In this document: in pieces, positions 41,876 to 51,404 of the stretch
Position numbering within the stretch: position 1 is the stretch's first letter
Layout of the letters: every line of letters starts with the position of its first letter
Notes under the pieces: generated by a model
Seen by the model: the letters and a program-made list of their open reading frames with translations, nothing else
Databases searched by the model: none
Told to the model about the DNA's origin: nothing
Translations under genes and position numbers: made by a program
Assembly (NCBI GenBank): GCA_050288705.1
Contig: JBNKEI010000207.1
Coordinates: forward strand, 62,001 to 126,000
Length of the DNA: 64,000 nt
Direction: 5' to 3'
Source of the DNA: JBNKEI01 sp050288705
GTDB taxonomy: Bacteria > Myxococcota > Myxococcia > Myxococcales > UBA5297

Positions 41876-44254
41876 ATGCCTACCGAAAAAAGTCCGAAAA
41901 ATTCAGAGTCCTATAGAGAAACAGATCCGGTTTGTCAGATGAAGGTCGATCCCGCAGGGGCCGAACATTTCTTTGACTTTCAAGGAATTCGATATTTTTT
42001 TTGTTGTCGCGGATGTCGAGAAAAATTTCGAGCGAATCCCCAAAAGTATATTGAAGAACTTCAGAAAAAAGAGATTTTTTCTGATTCTATTGATTCTTTG
42101 GAATCGCGCGAGCCAAAACCTTTTATTCCCGGAACTCGCTGGACCTGTCCCATGGACCCCGAGGTAGACCAGGACCATCCTGGAACCTGCCCGAAATGCG
42201 GGATGGCTTTGGAGCCACAAGTTCCGTCACAAGAGCTAGGCGCTCTTGGTGGTGAGGAAGAAAATCCTGAATTGCTGGACATGCGGCGGCGGCTACGGGT
42301 CAGTGCGGTATTGAGTGTAGGAGTCATAGCGACAGGCATGGGAAAAATGATTCCGGGTTCTCCTTTTGCTTCCATGAATACCGCTTGGCTGGAGATGCTG
42401 CTGGCAACACCGGTTGTTTGGTGGGGAGGCTGGCCTTTCTTTCAAAGATTTTGGGCTTCTTTGCGCAATCGAAGTCTTAATATGTTCACCTTGATTGGTT
42501 TAGGGGTAGGCGTAGCTTATTCTTACAGCCTTTTCGCTACCTTGTTTCCCAAGATATTTCCCGTTTCTTTTAGAGACTCCCATGGCTCGGTGGGAGTTTA
42601 TTTTGAAGCAGCTGCGGGAATAGTAACTTTGGTATTGCTAGGGCAAGTATGGGAACTGCGTGCTCGCGGAAAAACGGGTGCTGCTATTCGAGCGTTGCTA
42701 GGTTTGGCGCCAGCTCAGGCGAGAAGAATTAGTGCAGAAGGGCAAGACGAAGAAGTTGCTCTTCAGCTGATTGTTACGAACGACCGATTGCGAATACGGC
42801 CGGGAGAAAGAATTCCCACTGATGGGGTGGTTTTGGAAGGATATAGCGCAGTGGACGAATCTATGCTGACTGGCGAGCCTATTCCGGTAGAAAAACAAAT
42901 AGGTGATGGCTTAGTCGGCGGCACTCTTAATGGAAACGGTTCCCTAATCATGAAGGCCGAAAGGGTCGGTAAAGATACGGTATTGGCGCAAATAGTACAA
43001 AGTGTAAGTCAAGCCCAGCGATCCCGAGCCCCTATTCAAGGAATTGCTGACGTCGTAGCAGCGTATTTTGTACAAATCGTAATAATGATCGCGGCAATTA
43101 CATTTGTTATTTGGGCATTTGCGGGCCCCGAGCCGCGCATGGCACATGCGGTTATAAATGCAGTGGCAGTGCTGATTATAGCTTGTCCTTGTGCTTTAGG
43201 GTTGGCTACTCCTATGTCAATTATGGTTTCAGTAGGAAAAGGAGCGCAAACCGGAGTATTATTTCGCAATGCTGAAGCTCTTGAAACCCTTGGCAAAATA
43301 AATACCTTAGTATTCGATAAAACCGGAACACTTACAGCGGGAAAACCGCGGATTGTCGCCATATATCCTAGTTCAGAATACACGTCCGAAGATATTTTGA
43401 GAATGGCCTATGCCCTAGAAATTCATAGTGAGCACCCGCTTGGCCGAGCAGTAGTGGAAGCGGCGCGTGAAAAACAAATTATGAGCAAACAGGCCCAGGC
43501 TTTTAAAAATATTCCTGGCAAGGGGTTAATTGGAAATGTTTTAGGTAAAGAAACCATGCTGGGAAATATGTCTTACATGCGAGAAAACAATATCGATTTA
43601 GGCGAATTTAGGTCGAAAGCTGATCAAATGAGTGCCCAAGGAATCACGGTTATCTGTTTAGCGGTGGAAGGGCGATTTGCAGGGATATTAGGCGCTGGCG
43701 ATCCAATTAAAGACACTTCCCATGAGGCAATAGCCCAACTTAAGGAAGAAGGAATACGTTTAGTGATGATGACTGGGGATAGTCGGCCGGCTGCAGAAAA
43801 GGTGGGCCGGGATCTGCAAATTTATGAAATAATTTCGGAAGCTTTGCCCGAACAAAAAGCCCAATACATTAGACAGTTGCAGGCTCAAGGTGCGGTAGTG
43901 GCCATGGCTGGAGATGGCATAAATGACGCACCGGCCTTGGCTCAAGCACAAGTTGGAATCGCCATGGGAACGGGAGCGGATGTCAGTGTAGAAAGTGCTT
44001 CGGTGACTTTGGTGAAAGGAGATTTGCGAGGATTAGTGCGGGCCAGGATTTTAAGTCGTGCTACCATGAAGAATATTCGCCAGAATCTTTTCTTTGCTTT
44101 TTTATATAATTCTTTAGGAATTCCCGTTGCGGCTGGAATTCTTTATCCTTTTTTTGGGCTACTACTCAGTCCTTTAATTGCAGCAGCCGCCATGAGCTTT
44201 AGCTCGGTATCGGTGGTGGCTAATGCGCTGCGTATTCGGAACTTTAAGCTGTAG
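41876..44254 (+). CDS. Copper-transporting P1B-type ATPase with YHS and heavy-metal-binding domains
   Basis: A 792-residue metal exporter. The N-terminus has a YHS domain (DPVCQMKVDP ... YFFCCRGCREKF, about residues 16-62) and a heavy-metal-binding domain (WTCPMDPEV ... GTCPKCGMAL, about 88-115), in place of the GxTCxxC domain of CopA. The P-type core has the intramembrane CPC motif (Cys437-Pro-Cys439), the phosphorylation site DKTGTLT (Asp481), the HP locus (SEHPLGRAVVEA) and GDGINDAPALAQ (about 679). CPC indicates Cu(I)/Ag(I). No CopY/CueR-type regulator is adjacent. Divergent from the thiolase gene by 97 bases. Confidence 0.95.
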   Translation: MPTEKSPKNSESYRETDPVCQMKVDPAGAEHFFDFQGIRYFFCCRGCREKFRANPQKYIEELQKKEIFSDSIDSLESREPKPFIPGTRWTCPMDPEVDQDHPGTCPKCGMALEPQVPSQELGALGGEEENPELLDMRRRLRVSAVLSVGVIATGMGKMIPGSPFASMNTAWLEMLLATPVVWWGGWPFFQRFWASLRNRSLNMFTLIGLGVGVAYSYSLFATLFPKIFPVSFRDSHGSVGVYFEAAAGIVTLVLLGQVWELRARGKTGAAIRALLGLAPAQARRISAEGQDEEVALQLIVTNDRLRIRPGERIPTDGVVLEGYSAVDESMLTGEPIPVEKQIGDGLVGGTLNGNGSLIMKAERVGKDTVLAQIVQSVSQAQRSRAPIQGIADVVAAYFVQIVIMIAAITFVIWAFAGPEPRMAHAVINAVAVLIIACPCALGLATPMSIMVSVGKGAQTGVLFRNAEALETLGKINTLVFDKTGTLTAGKPRIVAIYPSSEYTSEDILRMAYALEIHSEHPLGRAVVEAAREKQIMSKQAQAFKNIPGKGLIGNVLGKETMLGNMSYMRENNIDLGEFRSKADQMSAQGITVICLAVEGRFAGILGAGDPIKDTSHEAIAQLKEEGIRLVMMTGDSRPAAEKVGRDLQIYEIISEALPEQKAQYIRQLQAQGAVVAMAGDGINDAPALAQAQVGIAMGTGADVSVESASVTLVKGDLRGLVRARILSRATMKNIRQNLFFAFLYNSLGIPVAAGILYPFFGLLLSPLIAAAAMSFSSVSVVANALRIRNFKL

Positions 44255-44434
44255 TTGCGAAGATGCTAATTGTGCTATTTCAGGTACAAAAAATTTTTTT
44301 AATGAGAAATGCTTGTTAAGTTGTTTTTCTTTTTGAGATATACTGTTGTTTGGGTTGTTATTGTTGAATGTGTTTACTCTAATTCGTGAATGGTAGCTCG
44401 GTCACTTTTTCGAGAATTAACCAGGAGGTTGGAA

Positions 44435-45616
44435 ATGCGTATTTTAGTGGGAGTGCAGGGTGGAGGGCTAAACGGAATCGATGCTTATGCGGAGCAAGTA
44501 GCTCAAGCAGCAGTTTTGAATGGTCACGAGGTTACGTTATTGGTTTCTGATGCCAGTGCTGCGCGGAAAGTAGCCTCGCGAATAGATTCGCGAGTGCGCA
44601 TTTGGGATCTTGGCTTGCCTGAGCCTACTCGCTGGACTACCTTGTCTCAGCGGTTATGGCACGGAGTTGCCATGCGTCGACTGCAACAGGGAGTAAATCG
44701 CTATCTGTCGAAGCAGCGAGAGTCATTTTTTATCGCTCATCTGAATCATCCTGGATTAGCCAAAGTTTTTAGGCCTTGGGTTCAACGCGTATTTGTAGCT
44801 GCCTGGTTTTATCCGCATCATCCTGTTCGGCGAATTATCGAAACCTGGAATCATACTAAAGGATCGCACGCGCGCCGGTTGTTTCTGGCCGCGAAATCGT
44901 TTTCCTATTATCAGGCCGATAAGAAAGGATATGCCGAAGCTGATATGGTAGTGGCGCCAACTGTATTGCTGGCCGATCATCTGCGAGCTCAACAAATTAA
45001 GGTGGGAGTATGCCCGCCTCCCGTACAGGTAGCTGCAACGATTGCTAAAGAAGAAAAGTTTGTTAAATCAATTTCCGAAAAACGTGTTGTCATTTGTGCT
45101 GGCGACTTAATGCATCCACGTAAAAATTTAGTAGAAGGACTGCAGGCATTAAAAGAATTAGCTCCCAATCAACATTGTATGGTGGAAATGATTGGCCGCA
45201 ATGCTGAGCCGTTGAAAAGAATGGCCAGTCAGCTTCCGTCTGGTATTGACGTGAGCTTTCCGGGGCCTCTTCCTCCCCAAGAAGTGCATCAACGCATGCG
45301 CCAAGCCGACTTTTTGCTCCTTCCTAGTCTTTTTGAAGAATGGGGATATGTGGCGGTAGAATCGTTATTATTGGGAACCCCAGTGGTTGCTTATCCAGTA
45401 TATCCCTTTCAAGCCATGTTGGCAGATGGGCTCGGGTTTATTGCGAGAAAAAGAACCCCCTCAAGTTTGGCTCAAGCGATGGAATTGGCCTGGTCTTCTC
45501 CTGTGCAGGAGAACTTTATATCTATTGCTGAGCATAAGTATGGTGCGGCTTCAGTGGGTAAACGGCTTTCTCAAATGTGGACCGACGTGGCTGAAGGTAA
45601 GGAAATAAGGGAGTGA
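44435..45616 (+). CDS. GT4-family glycosyltransferase
   Basis: The ATG at 44435 has AGGAGG six bases upstream and yields a 393-residue protein starting MRILVGVQGGGLNGIDAYAE, the typical GT-B N-terminal loop; a longer frame from 44390 is less likely. The C-terminal half is a glycosyltransferase family 1/4 domain: VICAGDLMHPRKNLVEGLQA, LLPSLFEEWGYVAVESLLLG with the conserved E-x7-E-type pair, and TPVVAYPV. It transfers a sugar from a nucleotide donor; acceptor unknown. No polysaccharide cluster surrounds it. Confidence 0.88.
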   Translation: MRILVGVQGGGLNGIDAYAEQVAQAAVLNGHEVTLLVSDASAARKVASRIDSRVRIWDLGLPEPTRWTTLSQRLWHGVAMRRLQQGVNRYLSKQRESFFIAHLNHPGLAKVFRPWVQRVFVAAWFYPHHPVRRIIETWNHTKGSHARRLFLAAKSFSYYQADKKGYAEADMVVAPTVLLADHLRAQQIKVGVCPPPVQVAATIAKEEKFVKSISEKRVVICAGDLMHPRKNLVEGLQALKELAPNQHCMVEMIGRNAEPLKRMASQLPSGIDVSFPGPLPPQEVHQRMRQADFLLLPSLFEEWGYVAVESLLLGTPVVAYPVYPFQAMLADGLGFIARKRTPSSLAQAMELAWSSPVQENFISIAEHKYGAASVGKRLSQMWTDVAEGKEIRE

Positions 45617-45626
45617 GTTTCTTTTG

Positions 45627-45655
45627 TTGACATATGGTAAAAATTGTTGTATTTA
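45627..45655 (+). promoter_or_regulatory. Candidate sigma-70 promoter of the Re-citrate-synthase-like/crcB pair
   Basis: A perfect TTGACA (45627-45632) is followed after 17 bases by TATTTA (45650-45655), a weak -10. It lies in the short gap after the glycosyltransferase gene and supports a start of the downstream gene at 45686. Confidence 0.4.
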
Positions 45656-45685
45656 AAAAGTTTTATTTCTAGCGAGGTATTTCTA

Positions 45686-47083
45686 GTGCTTAAATTCAAT
45701 AAACTTCGCAGAACATTGGAGCGGGAGGATTATAATTACGAGCTTCAAGACACCGCAGCTCCAAATTTATTCCGAGACATCTATACTTACGAGATGCCGC
45801 CTTTGTTATGTTTCAATCATCGGCAAGTGTTCATGTCTCCTCCTAAAGATATTTGGATTACCGATACAACTTTTAGAGATGGCCAGCAATCGTTGCCGCC
45901 TTTTTCAGTGGAGCAAATAGTTGACCTATTTGATATGCTTCATCGACTCTCTGGTCCGCAAGGAATGATCCGCCAAACTGAATTCTTCGTATATACCGAA
46001 AAGGACAAGGAGGCCGTGCATAAATGTATGGAGCGCGGCTATGAATTTCCTCAAATTACTGGATGGATTCGAGCAGTTAAAGACGATCTCAAATTAGTGA
46101 AGGAAATGGGGTTAAGAGAAACTGGAATATTAACCTCGGCTTCAGATTATCATATTTTTAATAAATTGAAAAAGAGCAGAAAACAGGCAATGGAAGGGTA
46201 TCTCAGTATTGTCAGGTGCGCCTTGGATATGGGAATAATTCCGCGGTGCCATTTCGAAGATATTACCCGAGCTGACTTTTATGGATTCGTGGTTCCTTTT
46301 GCGCAAAAGCTTATGGCGTTATCGAAAGAGTCAGGAATTCCCATTAAAATTCGTGCTTGTGACACCCTTGGTTACGGGGTCAGTTTTCCCGGAGTGATGT
46401 TGCCTAGAAACGTAAATGGGATTATTTCTGGTTTAAACAAGTTAGCTGGTTTTCCTGGAGAGCTGCTAGAGTGGCATGGGCATAACGATTTTTATCGAGC
46501 CCTAAATAATTCGGTTGCAGCTTGGCTATATGGTTGTTCTGCGGCAAATGGAACAATGTTGGGAATTGGTGAGCGAACAGGAAATACTCCTATCGAGGCA
46601 TTAGTCATTGAGTATATTGGTTTAAGAGGTGATGCCGGAGGTATGGATACCTCGGTAGTCACGGAAATTGCTTCCTACTTTGAGAAAAAAATAGGCTATC
46701 GAATTCCCCATAATCAACCTTTGGTGGGTGCCAATTTCAATGTAACCCGAGCAGGTATTCATGCCGATGGATTGTTAAAAGATCAAGAAATTTACAATAT
46801 TTTTAATACCGAAAAAATATTAAATCGCCCAGTAGATGTTGCAATAACTGATAAATCAGGCGTTGCGGGAATAGCATATTGGTTGAATTCTCGTTTACAA
46901 ATTCCCGAAAGTTCAAAGATTCAAAAAACTGAGCCCGGAGTTATTTCGATAAAGGAATGGGTTGATAAGCAATATGCTGTTGGCAGAACAACAGGTATTT
47001 CTGATGAAGAAATGTGGAAACAGGCTCGGATTCATTATTCTAACTGGGTAGCGAATATTACCGGTGAAGAAGAAATAGCATAG
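45686..47083 (+). CDS. DRE-TIM metallolyase, probable Re-citrate synthase
   Basis: The GTG at 45686 with GAGG eight bases upstream gives 465 residues. The protein has the DRE-TIM motifs of the homocitrate/isopropylmalate synthase superfamily: ITDTTFRDGQQSLPPFSVEQ and the metal-binding HGHND. Distinct segments (GPQGMIRQTEFFVYTEKDKE, GYEFPQITGWIRAVKDDLK, ERTGNTPIEALVIEYIGL) match the branch known as Re-citrate synthases of anaerobes such as Clostridium kluyveri and Syntrophus, which condense acetyl-CoA and oxaloacetate with re-face specificity. The leucine-feedback (LeuA C-terminal) domain is absent. I assign Re-citrate synthase by family resemblance; another acyl-CoA condensing role is possible. 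crcB follows after three bases. Confidence 0.75.
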   Translation: MLKFNKLRRTLEREDYNYELQDTAAPNLFRDIYTYEMPPLLCFNHRQVFMSPPKDIWITDTTFRDGQQSLPPFSVEQIVDLFDMLHRLSGPQGMIRQTEFFVYTEKDKEAVHKCMERGYEFPQITGWIRAVKDDLKLVKEMGLRETGILTSASDYHIFNKLKKSRKQAMEGYLSIVRCALDMGIIPRCHFEDITRADFYGFVVPFAQKLMALSKESGIPIKIRACDTLGYGVSFPGVMLPRNVNGIISGLNKLAGFPGELLEWHGHNDFYRALNNSVAAWLYGCSAANGTMLGIGERTGNTPIEALVIEYIGLRGDAGGMDTSVVTEIASYFEKKIGYRIPHNQPLVGANFNVTRAGIHADGLLKDQEIYNIFNTEKILNRPVDVAITDKSGVAGIAYWLNSRLQIPESSKIQKTEPGVISIKEWVDKQYAVGRTTGISDEEMWKQARIHYSNWVANITGEEEIA

Positions 47084-47086
47084 GGC

Positions 47087-47461
47087 ATGTCTGAGTTTAT
47101 CTGGATATGCCTTGGGGGGGCTTTGGGTACCGGAGCACGCTACCTTTGTAGCACTTGGATTACTAGCTTATTTCCTTCATTTCCTTACGGAACGTTAGTA
47201 GTAAATTCTGCTGGTTCGTTTTTTTTGGCTTTTTTAATGCAAATCGGAATGAGTGCTCAAATTATTCCCATAACATTACGGGTGGCAGCAACTGCAGGTT
47301 TTTTGGGGGGATTCACCACCTATTCCACCTTTAATTACGAAACGTTGAAATTGATTCAAGAAGGTTCTTGGTTGTTAGCTTGCTTAAATTTAGGCATTAC
47401 CATTTTTTCCTGTTTATTGGCGGGAATGTTCGGTTTTTGGATAGGGACTCGATGCGGTTAG
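47087..47461 (+). CDS. crcB: CrcB/Fluc fluoride ion channel
   Basis: A 124-residue four-helix membrane protein that exports fluoride as an antiparallel dimer. It has GGALGTGARYL, the pore asparagine region FPYGTLVVNSAGSFFLAFL, and GFLGGFTTYSTFNYE, the signature of the family. All are present and length is normal. The ATG is three bases after the upstream stop, so the gene is translated with the citrate-synthase-like gene. No fluoride riboswitch fold is seen upstream of the pair. Confidence 0.95.
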   Translation: MSEFIWICLGGALGTGARYLCSTWITSLFPSFPYGTLVVNSAGSFFLAFLMQIGMSAQIIPITLRVAATAGFLGGFTTYSTFNYETLKLIQEGSWLLACLNLGITIFSCLLAGMFGFWIGTRCG

Positions 47462-47513
47462 GTGCTAACTAACAGGTTTAACTATACCGGTTATTTGTAA
47501 GGTAGTTTTACTG

Positions 47514-48707
47514 TCATTTCGAAGGTTTTTCTGCAAGACTCATTTTGTTTGCACCTGCAGTGGTCGCATAGGCATGGGCGAATTCTTTACCCAACAATTC
47601 TTGCGAGAACGCAGTTTCGTCGTTCATTAGCTCGTTATAGTGTTCACAATATGCTTTCCAGCAAGACATGGTACGTAGCGGACCAATAGAAGTGACTTCT
47701 TTTTCGATGGCATCAGGCCCAAATTTAGAAACAAGCGCTCTTGTTCCTTGGTTAATTCCGTTAAGCAATGCTACTTGATGAACCATAAATGCTGCATACA
47801 AGCGCATCAAATCTCTACGCAATTCATCATCAGATAGACGCCAATCTAAAAGATAGGCCAACATATCTTCTAATTTAGTTGCAGAAAATAATGGCGATTC
47901 TCCCTGAATACTACGAACTCCTAAATCTTCTCCAAATTTTTCCAAACCTTTCCTCATTTCTAGAGTAGCCTGGGTAAATGTTTCTAAAACAATTCCCATG
48001 CGATTAAGGAACTGCTCTTGCTCGGCTTCAGTTAGCGGTTCCTTAACGTTAGGGAGGTAGGCCTTAGAGAAATTGGAAATCAATCCTGAGTCAGTGGGGA
48101 TGATGGGAAGTTTAGCGGGTTCGGGTTCGCAACGTTTTTGGGGTAAACGAACGCTTTTGCTGCTAGACGCTCGGTGTTGAGGGCGAGAGCTGGAGGAGCG
48201 AGCAGTAGGCGGACTGGTAGGAATGGTAGGTCTTCTAGAATGAGAAGCCGATGAATTACTGTCAATGCTAACTGGCTTTTCCGGCGGAGGAGGGAAAGCA
48301 GTATCAAAAAGGGTGGCTGATTCATTGCCTGGTGCAGTGGTAAACCCAATCGCCTTGGCAAATTGGCTTTGGTAGATAGGAGCTTGAATACTAGGAACCT
48401 TAGGAGTCTGGGCAACGCATAAGCGAAGCGTACCAATTACAATTTCACTACTGGGCAGCAGAGCGACTTCCTGCCCTTTAGTGGCTGGTTTTCCGTTTAC
48501 GAAACTGCCGTTAGTAGACCCCACGTCGACGTAATAAATTCCTCGATCATCAACGCGAATCATCCCGTGCCATTGAGAAACAAAAGGAAAGTCGAGCTCC
48601 AAATCATTGAGAGGCAATCGACCAAGCCTAACTGGCGATCGAGGAAAAGTATAGGATGCTGAACGCCCGGTTTGTAGGTCTTCCACTTCCAAAACCAATG
48701 GCAACAT
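47514..48707 (-). CDS. T6SS FHA-domain protein (Fha/TagH-like)
   Basis: Start chosen at the ATG at 48707 (MLPLVLEVEDLQTGRS), with GAGG just upstream, over a TTG nine codons earlier; 397 residues. Residues ~1-100 form a forkhead-associated domain that binds phosphothreonine: RLGRLPLNDLELDFPFVSQW, then VDVGSTNGSFVNG. A Ser/Pro-rich linker (about 140-200) leads to a helical C-terminal domain seen in T6SS FHA proteins (FTQATLEMRKGLEKFGEDLG). In other species Fha is the readout of a PpkA/PppA threonine-phosphorylation switch and TagF opposes it; tagF is present here but no ppkA or pppA lies in the cluster. Last gene of the operon, 10 bases after tssH. Confidence 0.88.
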   Translation of the reverse strand: MLPLVLEVEDLQTGRSASYTFPRSPVRLGRLPLNDLELDFPFVSQWHGMIRVDDRGIYYVDVGSTNGSFVNGKPATKGQEVALLPSSEIVIGTLRLCVAQTPKVPSIQAPIYQSQFAKAIGFTTAPGNESATLFDTAFPPPPEKPVSIDSNSSASHSRRPTIPTSPPTARSSSSRPQHRASSSKSVRLPQKRCEPEPAKLPIIPTDSGLISNFSKAYLPNVKEPLTEAEQEQFLNRMGIVLETFTQATLEMRKGLEKFGEDLGVRSIQGESPLFSATKLEDMLAYLLDWRLSDDELRRDLMRLYAAFMVHQVALLNGINQGTRALVSKFGPDAIEKEVTSIGPLRTMSCWKAYCEHYNELMNDETAFSQELLGKEFAHAYATTAGANKMSLAEKPSK

Positions 48708-48744
48708 AAAACCTCGCTCCTCCCTTCGGGGCAACGGTTATAGA

Positions 48745-51369
48745 CTACACAAATTCCAGACTCCAGTCTCCTGATTCGGCGAAAGAAATATTAAGGTGGG
48801 GAGGCAGAGGTCCCTCGGCGAGTTGCTCAAGAAGTTTACGGGAAATGGCAGGCATTAACCCAGAACGCAGTGTGTGCTCAGCATTGCGTGCCCCTACTTC
48901 TTCGGTAGTACAACGCTCGGTAAGAACATCTAGCAGTTTTTCGTCAAAAGTGACTTCTAAATCATGCGCTTGTTTTAAACGTAAGGTAAGCGCATGGAGT
49001 TTGGACTGCATAATACTGCGCATTGCAACTGGTGAAATAGGAGCGAATGGAATAATATTCATTCGCGCTAGCAGAGCAGGTTTAAAATGGTGGCTAAGAG
49101 AGGGGCGGATAGAGTCAATCACTTCCTTAGCCGTAATTTCTTGGTTGATATTATGTAATTGTAATACATGTTCTGAAGCTAGATTACTAGTAAGAATTAT
49201 TAGCGTATTTCTAAAATCAATAATTCTACCTTCTCCGTCACTAAGCTGACCTTTATCAAATACTTGGTAAAAAAGATTCATCACCTCCAGATCGGCTTTT
49301 TCGCATTCATCAAGTAAAACCAAAGAATACGGACGTTGTCGCACTGCCTCGGTAAGAATTCCACCTTCTCCGTAACCAACGTAACCTGGCGGAGAACCAA
49401 TAAGGCGAGAAACAGTATGTTTTTCTTGAAACTCCGACATGTTAATGTTGATCAAGAATCGTTCGCCGCCAAATAAAGTGTCAGCTAAAGCCAAGGCAGT
49501 TTCGGTTTTTCCTACTCCGCTCGGGCCAACGAACAGAAGAACTGCTACCGGAGTGTTGGGATTGCGAATTCCCGAAAAAGCCATCCGTATCGACTCGCCA
49601 ACCACCTGCAACGCGTTATATTGTCCGCGAATCCGTCTTTCTAATATTTTTTCTAGATTTAGTGCGGAAGCAAGGCGGTCGTTCTGTAACTTTCCTACTG
49701 GCACGCCTGTCCAGCTTGCGACCACACTGGCCACCACTGCAGCGTCTACCAGTTCGGGAAAAAGCGGTTCTTCGCCCCTAGTTGCTTTTAGCTCTTTTTC
49801 TATAGCCTCAACGTTGGCACATTTTTGCGAATTTTCAGGAGAGTTTGGCGGATATTTATGTATTTCGCTACGAGCTTCAGCCAGTTTTTCCACCAGGGCG
49901 CGTTCGTGTTCCCAAGACTGGCTAATCGATTCCATTTCTGCCTTGGTGCTAGTGAGCTGCTCTTCCACCTTCATGATGTCTGGTGAAGGTAATTGGCCTA
50001 TCCATTCACGCTGCAAAGCTTCTCTTTCGCGCTCAATAGCTGCAATTTCTAGCTCTTTGGCAATCAGGGGCTCGGGCCGGGAATGGCGCATAGTTTTAAC
50101 TCGCGCTGCCGCGGTGTCCAATAGATCAATGGCTTTATCGGGAAGCTGCCGGCCAGAAATATATCGATGAGAAAGACGAACCGCTGCAGTCACTGCTTCA
50201 TCACGGATCATTACACCGTGAGCAGATTCATATACTTTGCGCAACCCGCGAAGCATCAGTATTGCATCATCTTCCGAAGGCTCTTCCACTTTTACTGGCT
50301 GAAAACGACGTTCCAGGGCAGCGTCTTTCTCAAAGTATTTTTTAAATTCCGACCACGTAGTAGCTGCGATGGTTCTTAGCTCGCCCCGAGCCAACGCCGG
50401 CTTGAGCAGGTTAGCAGCGTCGCTTCCCCCGGTTGTACCGCCAGCGCCGATCAAAGTGTGTGCCTCGTCGATAAACAGAACAATTGGTTTGGCGGAAGTG
50501 GTTACCTCGTTTATTACCGCCTTTAATCGGTTTTCAAATTCGCCTTTAACTGTGGCTCCTGCTTGCAGCAGGCCTAAATCAAGGCCCATTAGTTCAATTT
50601 CTTTTAAAGATTTCGGAACGTCGCCTTCCACAATGGCTAAAGCCAAACCTTCTACCAATGCAGTTTTTCCTACCCCCGGCTCTCCCACAATAATGGGATT
50701 ATTTTTTCGGCGCCGAGCAAGAATATCAATCATTTGTCTGATTTCTCGTTGGCGGCCAAAAATAGGGTCGATTTTCCCTTCACGAGCGCGTTCGGTAAAC
50801 GAAATCGCAAATCGTTTCAGAGCCGAGCTATCAGAGTTAATCTGGGACGAAGTTGACGCCAAAGCACCATCGGGAAGTGATTCTTTTGATTCTGGTGCGT
50901 TGTTTAAGATATCATCGTACTTCTTGCGTAGTTCTTCATGCGAAATGTCTTCTAGTTCATTTAATGTTTCGCCGGTATATCGTCCGGGCCGAAAAATTAT
51001 TTGCGCTAAAAGCGCCCCGGTCCGCAATCGTGCGGCACTGTGCTCAATAGATGACCACAACCAGGCATCTTCAAACCAGGTAAATAATGATTCGCTTAAT
51101 ACCGGGCGGCCTGCATTTCCTGTACGGCTCAAATCGAGTGCTCTGTTCAGCCGATAAGCAACTTGCTCAGGGGTTTTGCCAAAGTGCCGAAGAAGCAAAG
51201 CGGCGTCGTTAGACGATTCCACAATAGCCAAAAGCATGTGTTCTACGCCAACCTCATAAAAACGGTTTGAATAGGCTCTAGTGACTGCCAATTCCAATGC
51301 CTGACGTGCAGTGGGGGTTAGACGGCGTAAGGTGTATTGGGCTTCGACGCGAGGAATAGGAACCTCCAA
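48745..51369 (-). CDS. tssH: T6SS AAA+ ATPase ClpV (TssH)
   Basis: An 874-residue Clp/Hsp100 ATPase that disassembles the contracted TssBC sheath. It has the N-domain (LTPTARQALELAVTRAYS), two AAA+ modules with Walker A GEPGVGKTALVEGLALAI and GPSGVGKTETALALAD, and Walker B VLFIDEAHTLIGAGG and LVLLDECEKA. The family-typical IDLLDTAAARVK and SWTGVPVGKLQ segments support ClpV over ClpB. Translation seems to start at a TTG (51369) without a strong ribosome-binding site, so the start is tentative. It lies 35 bases after tssG. Confidence 0.96.
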   Translation of the reverse strand: MEVPIPRVEAQYTLRRLTPTARQALELAVTRAYSNRFYEVGVEHMLLAIVESSNDAALLLRHFGKTPEQVAYRLNRALDLSRTGNAGRPVLSESLFTWFEDAWLWSSIEHSAARLRTGALLAQIIFRPGRYTGETLNELEDISHEELRKKYDDILNNAPESKESLPDGALASTSSQINSDSSALKRFAISFTERAREGKIDPIFGRQREIRQMIDILARRRKNNPIIVGEPGVGKTALVEGLALAIVEGDVPKSLKEIELMGLDLGLLQAGATVKGEFENRLKAVINEVTTSAKPIVLFIDEAHTLIGAGGTTGGSDAANLLKPALARGELRTIAATTWSEFKKYFEKDAALERRFQPVKVEEPSEDDAILMLRGLRKVYESAHGVMIRDEAVTAAVRLSHRYISGRQLPDKAIDLLDTAAARVKTMRHSRPEPLIAKELEIAAIEREREALQREWIGQLPSPDIMKVEEQLTSTKAEMESISQSWEHERALVEKLAEARSEIHKYPPNSPENSQKCANVEAIEKELKATRGEEPLFPELVDAAVVASVVASWTGVPVGKLQNDRLASALNLEKILERRIRGQYNALQVVGESIRMAFSGIRNPNTPVAVLLFVGPSGVGKTETALALADTLFGGERFLININMSEFQEKHTVSRLIGSPPGYVGYGEGGILTEAVRQRPYSLVLLDECEKADLEVMNLFYQVFDKGQLSDGEGRIIDFRNTLIILTSNLASEHVLQLHNINQEITAKEVIDSIRPSLSHHFKPALLARMNIIPFAPISPVAMRSIMQSKLHALTLRLKQAHDLEVTFDEKLLDVLTERCTTEEVGARNAEHTLRSGLMPAISRKLLEQLAEGPLPPHLNISFAESGDWSLEFV

Positions 51370-51404
51370 GGCAACAGGCCAACGTGGACCAAAAAAATTA
51401 TTGT

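Noticed and set aside
47087..47461. Expected fluoride riboswitch for crcB
   Set aside because: crcB starts three bases after the upstream gene and no crcB-motif fold is seen before either gene.
50369..51157. 262-residue plus-strand ORF inside tssH
   Set aside because: Antisense to the strongly conserved ClpV ATPase region; its composition (Ser/Arg-rich) is typical of a shadow frame.
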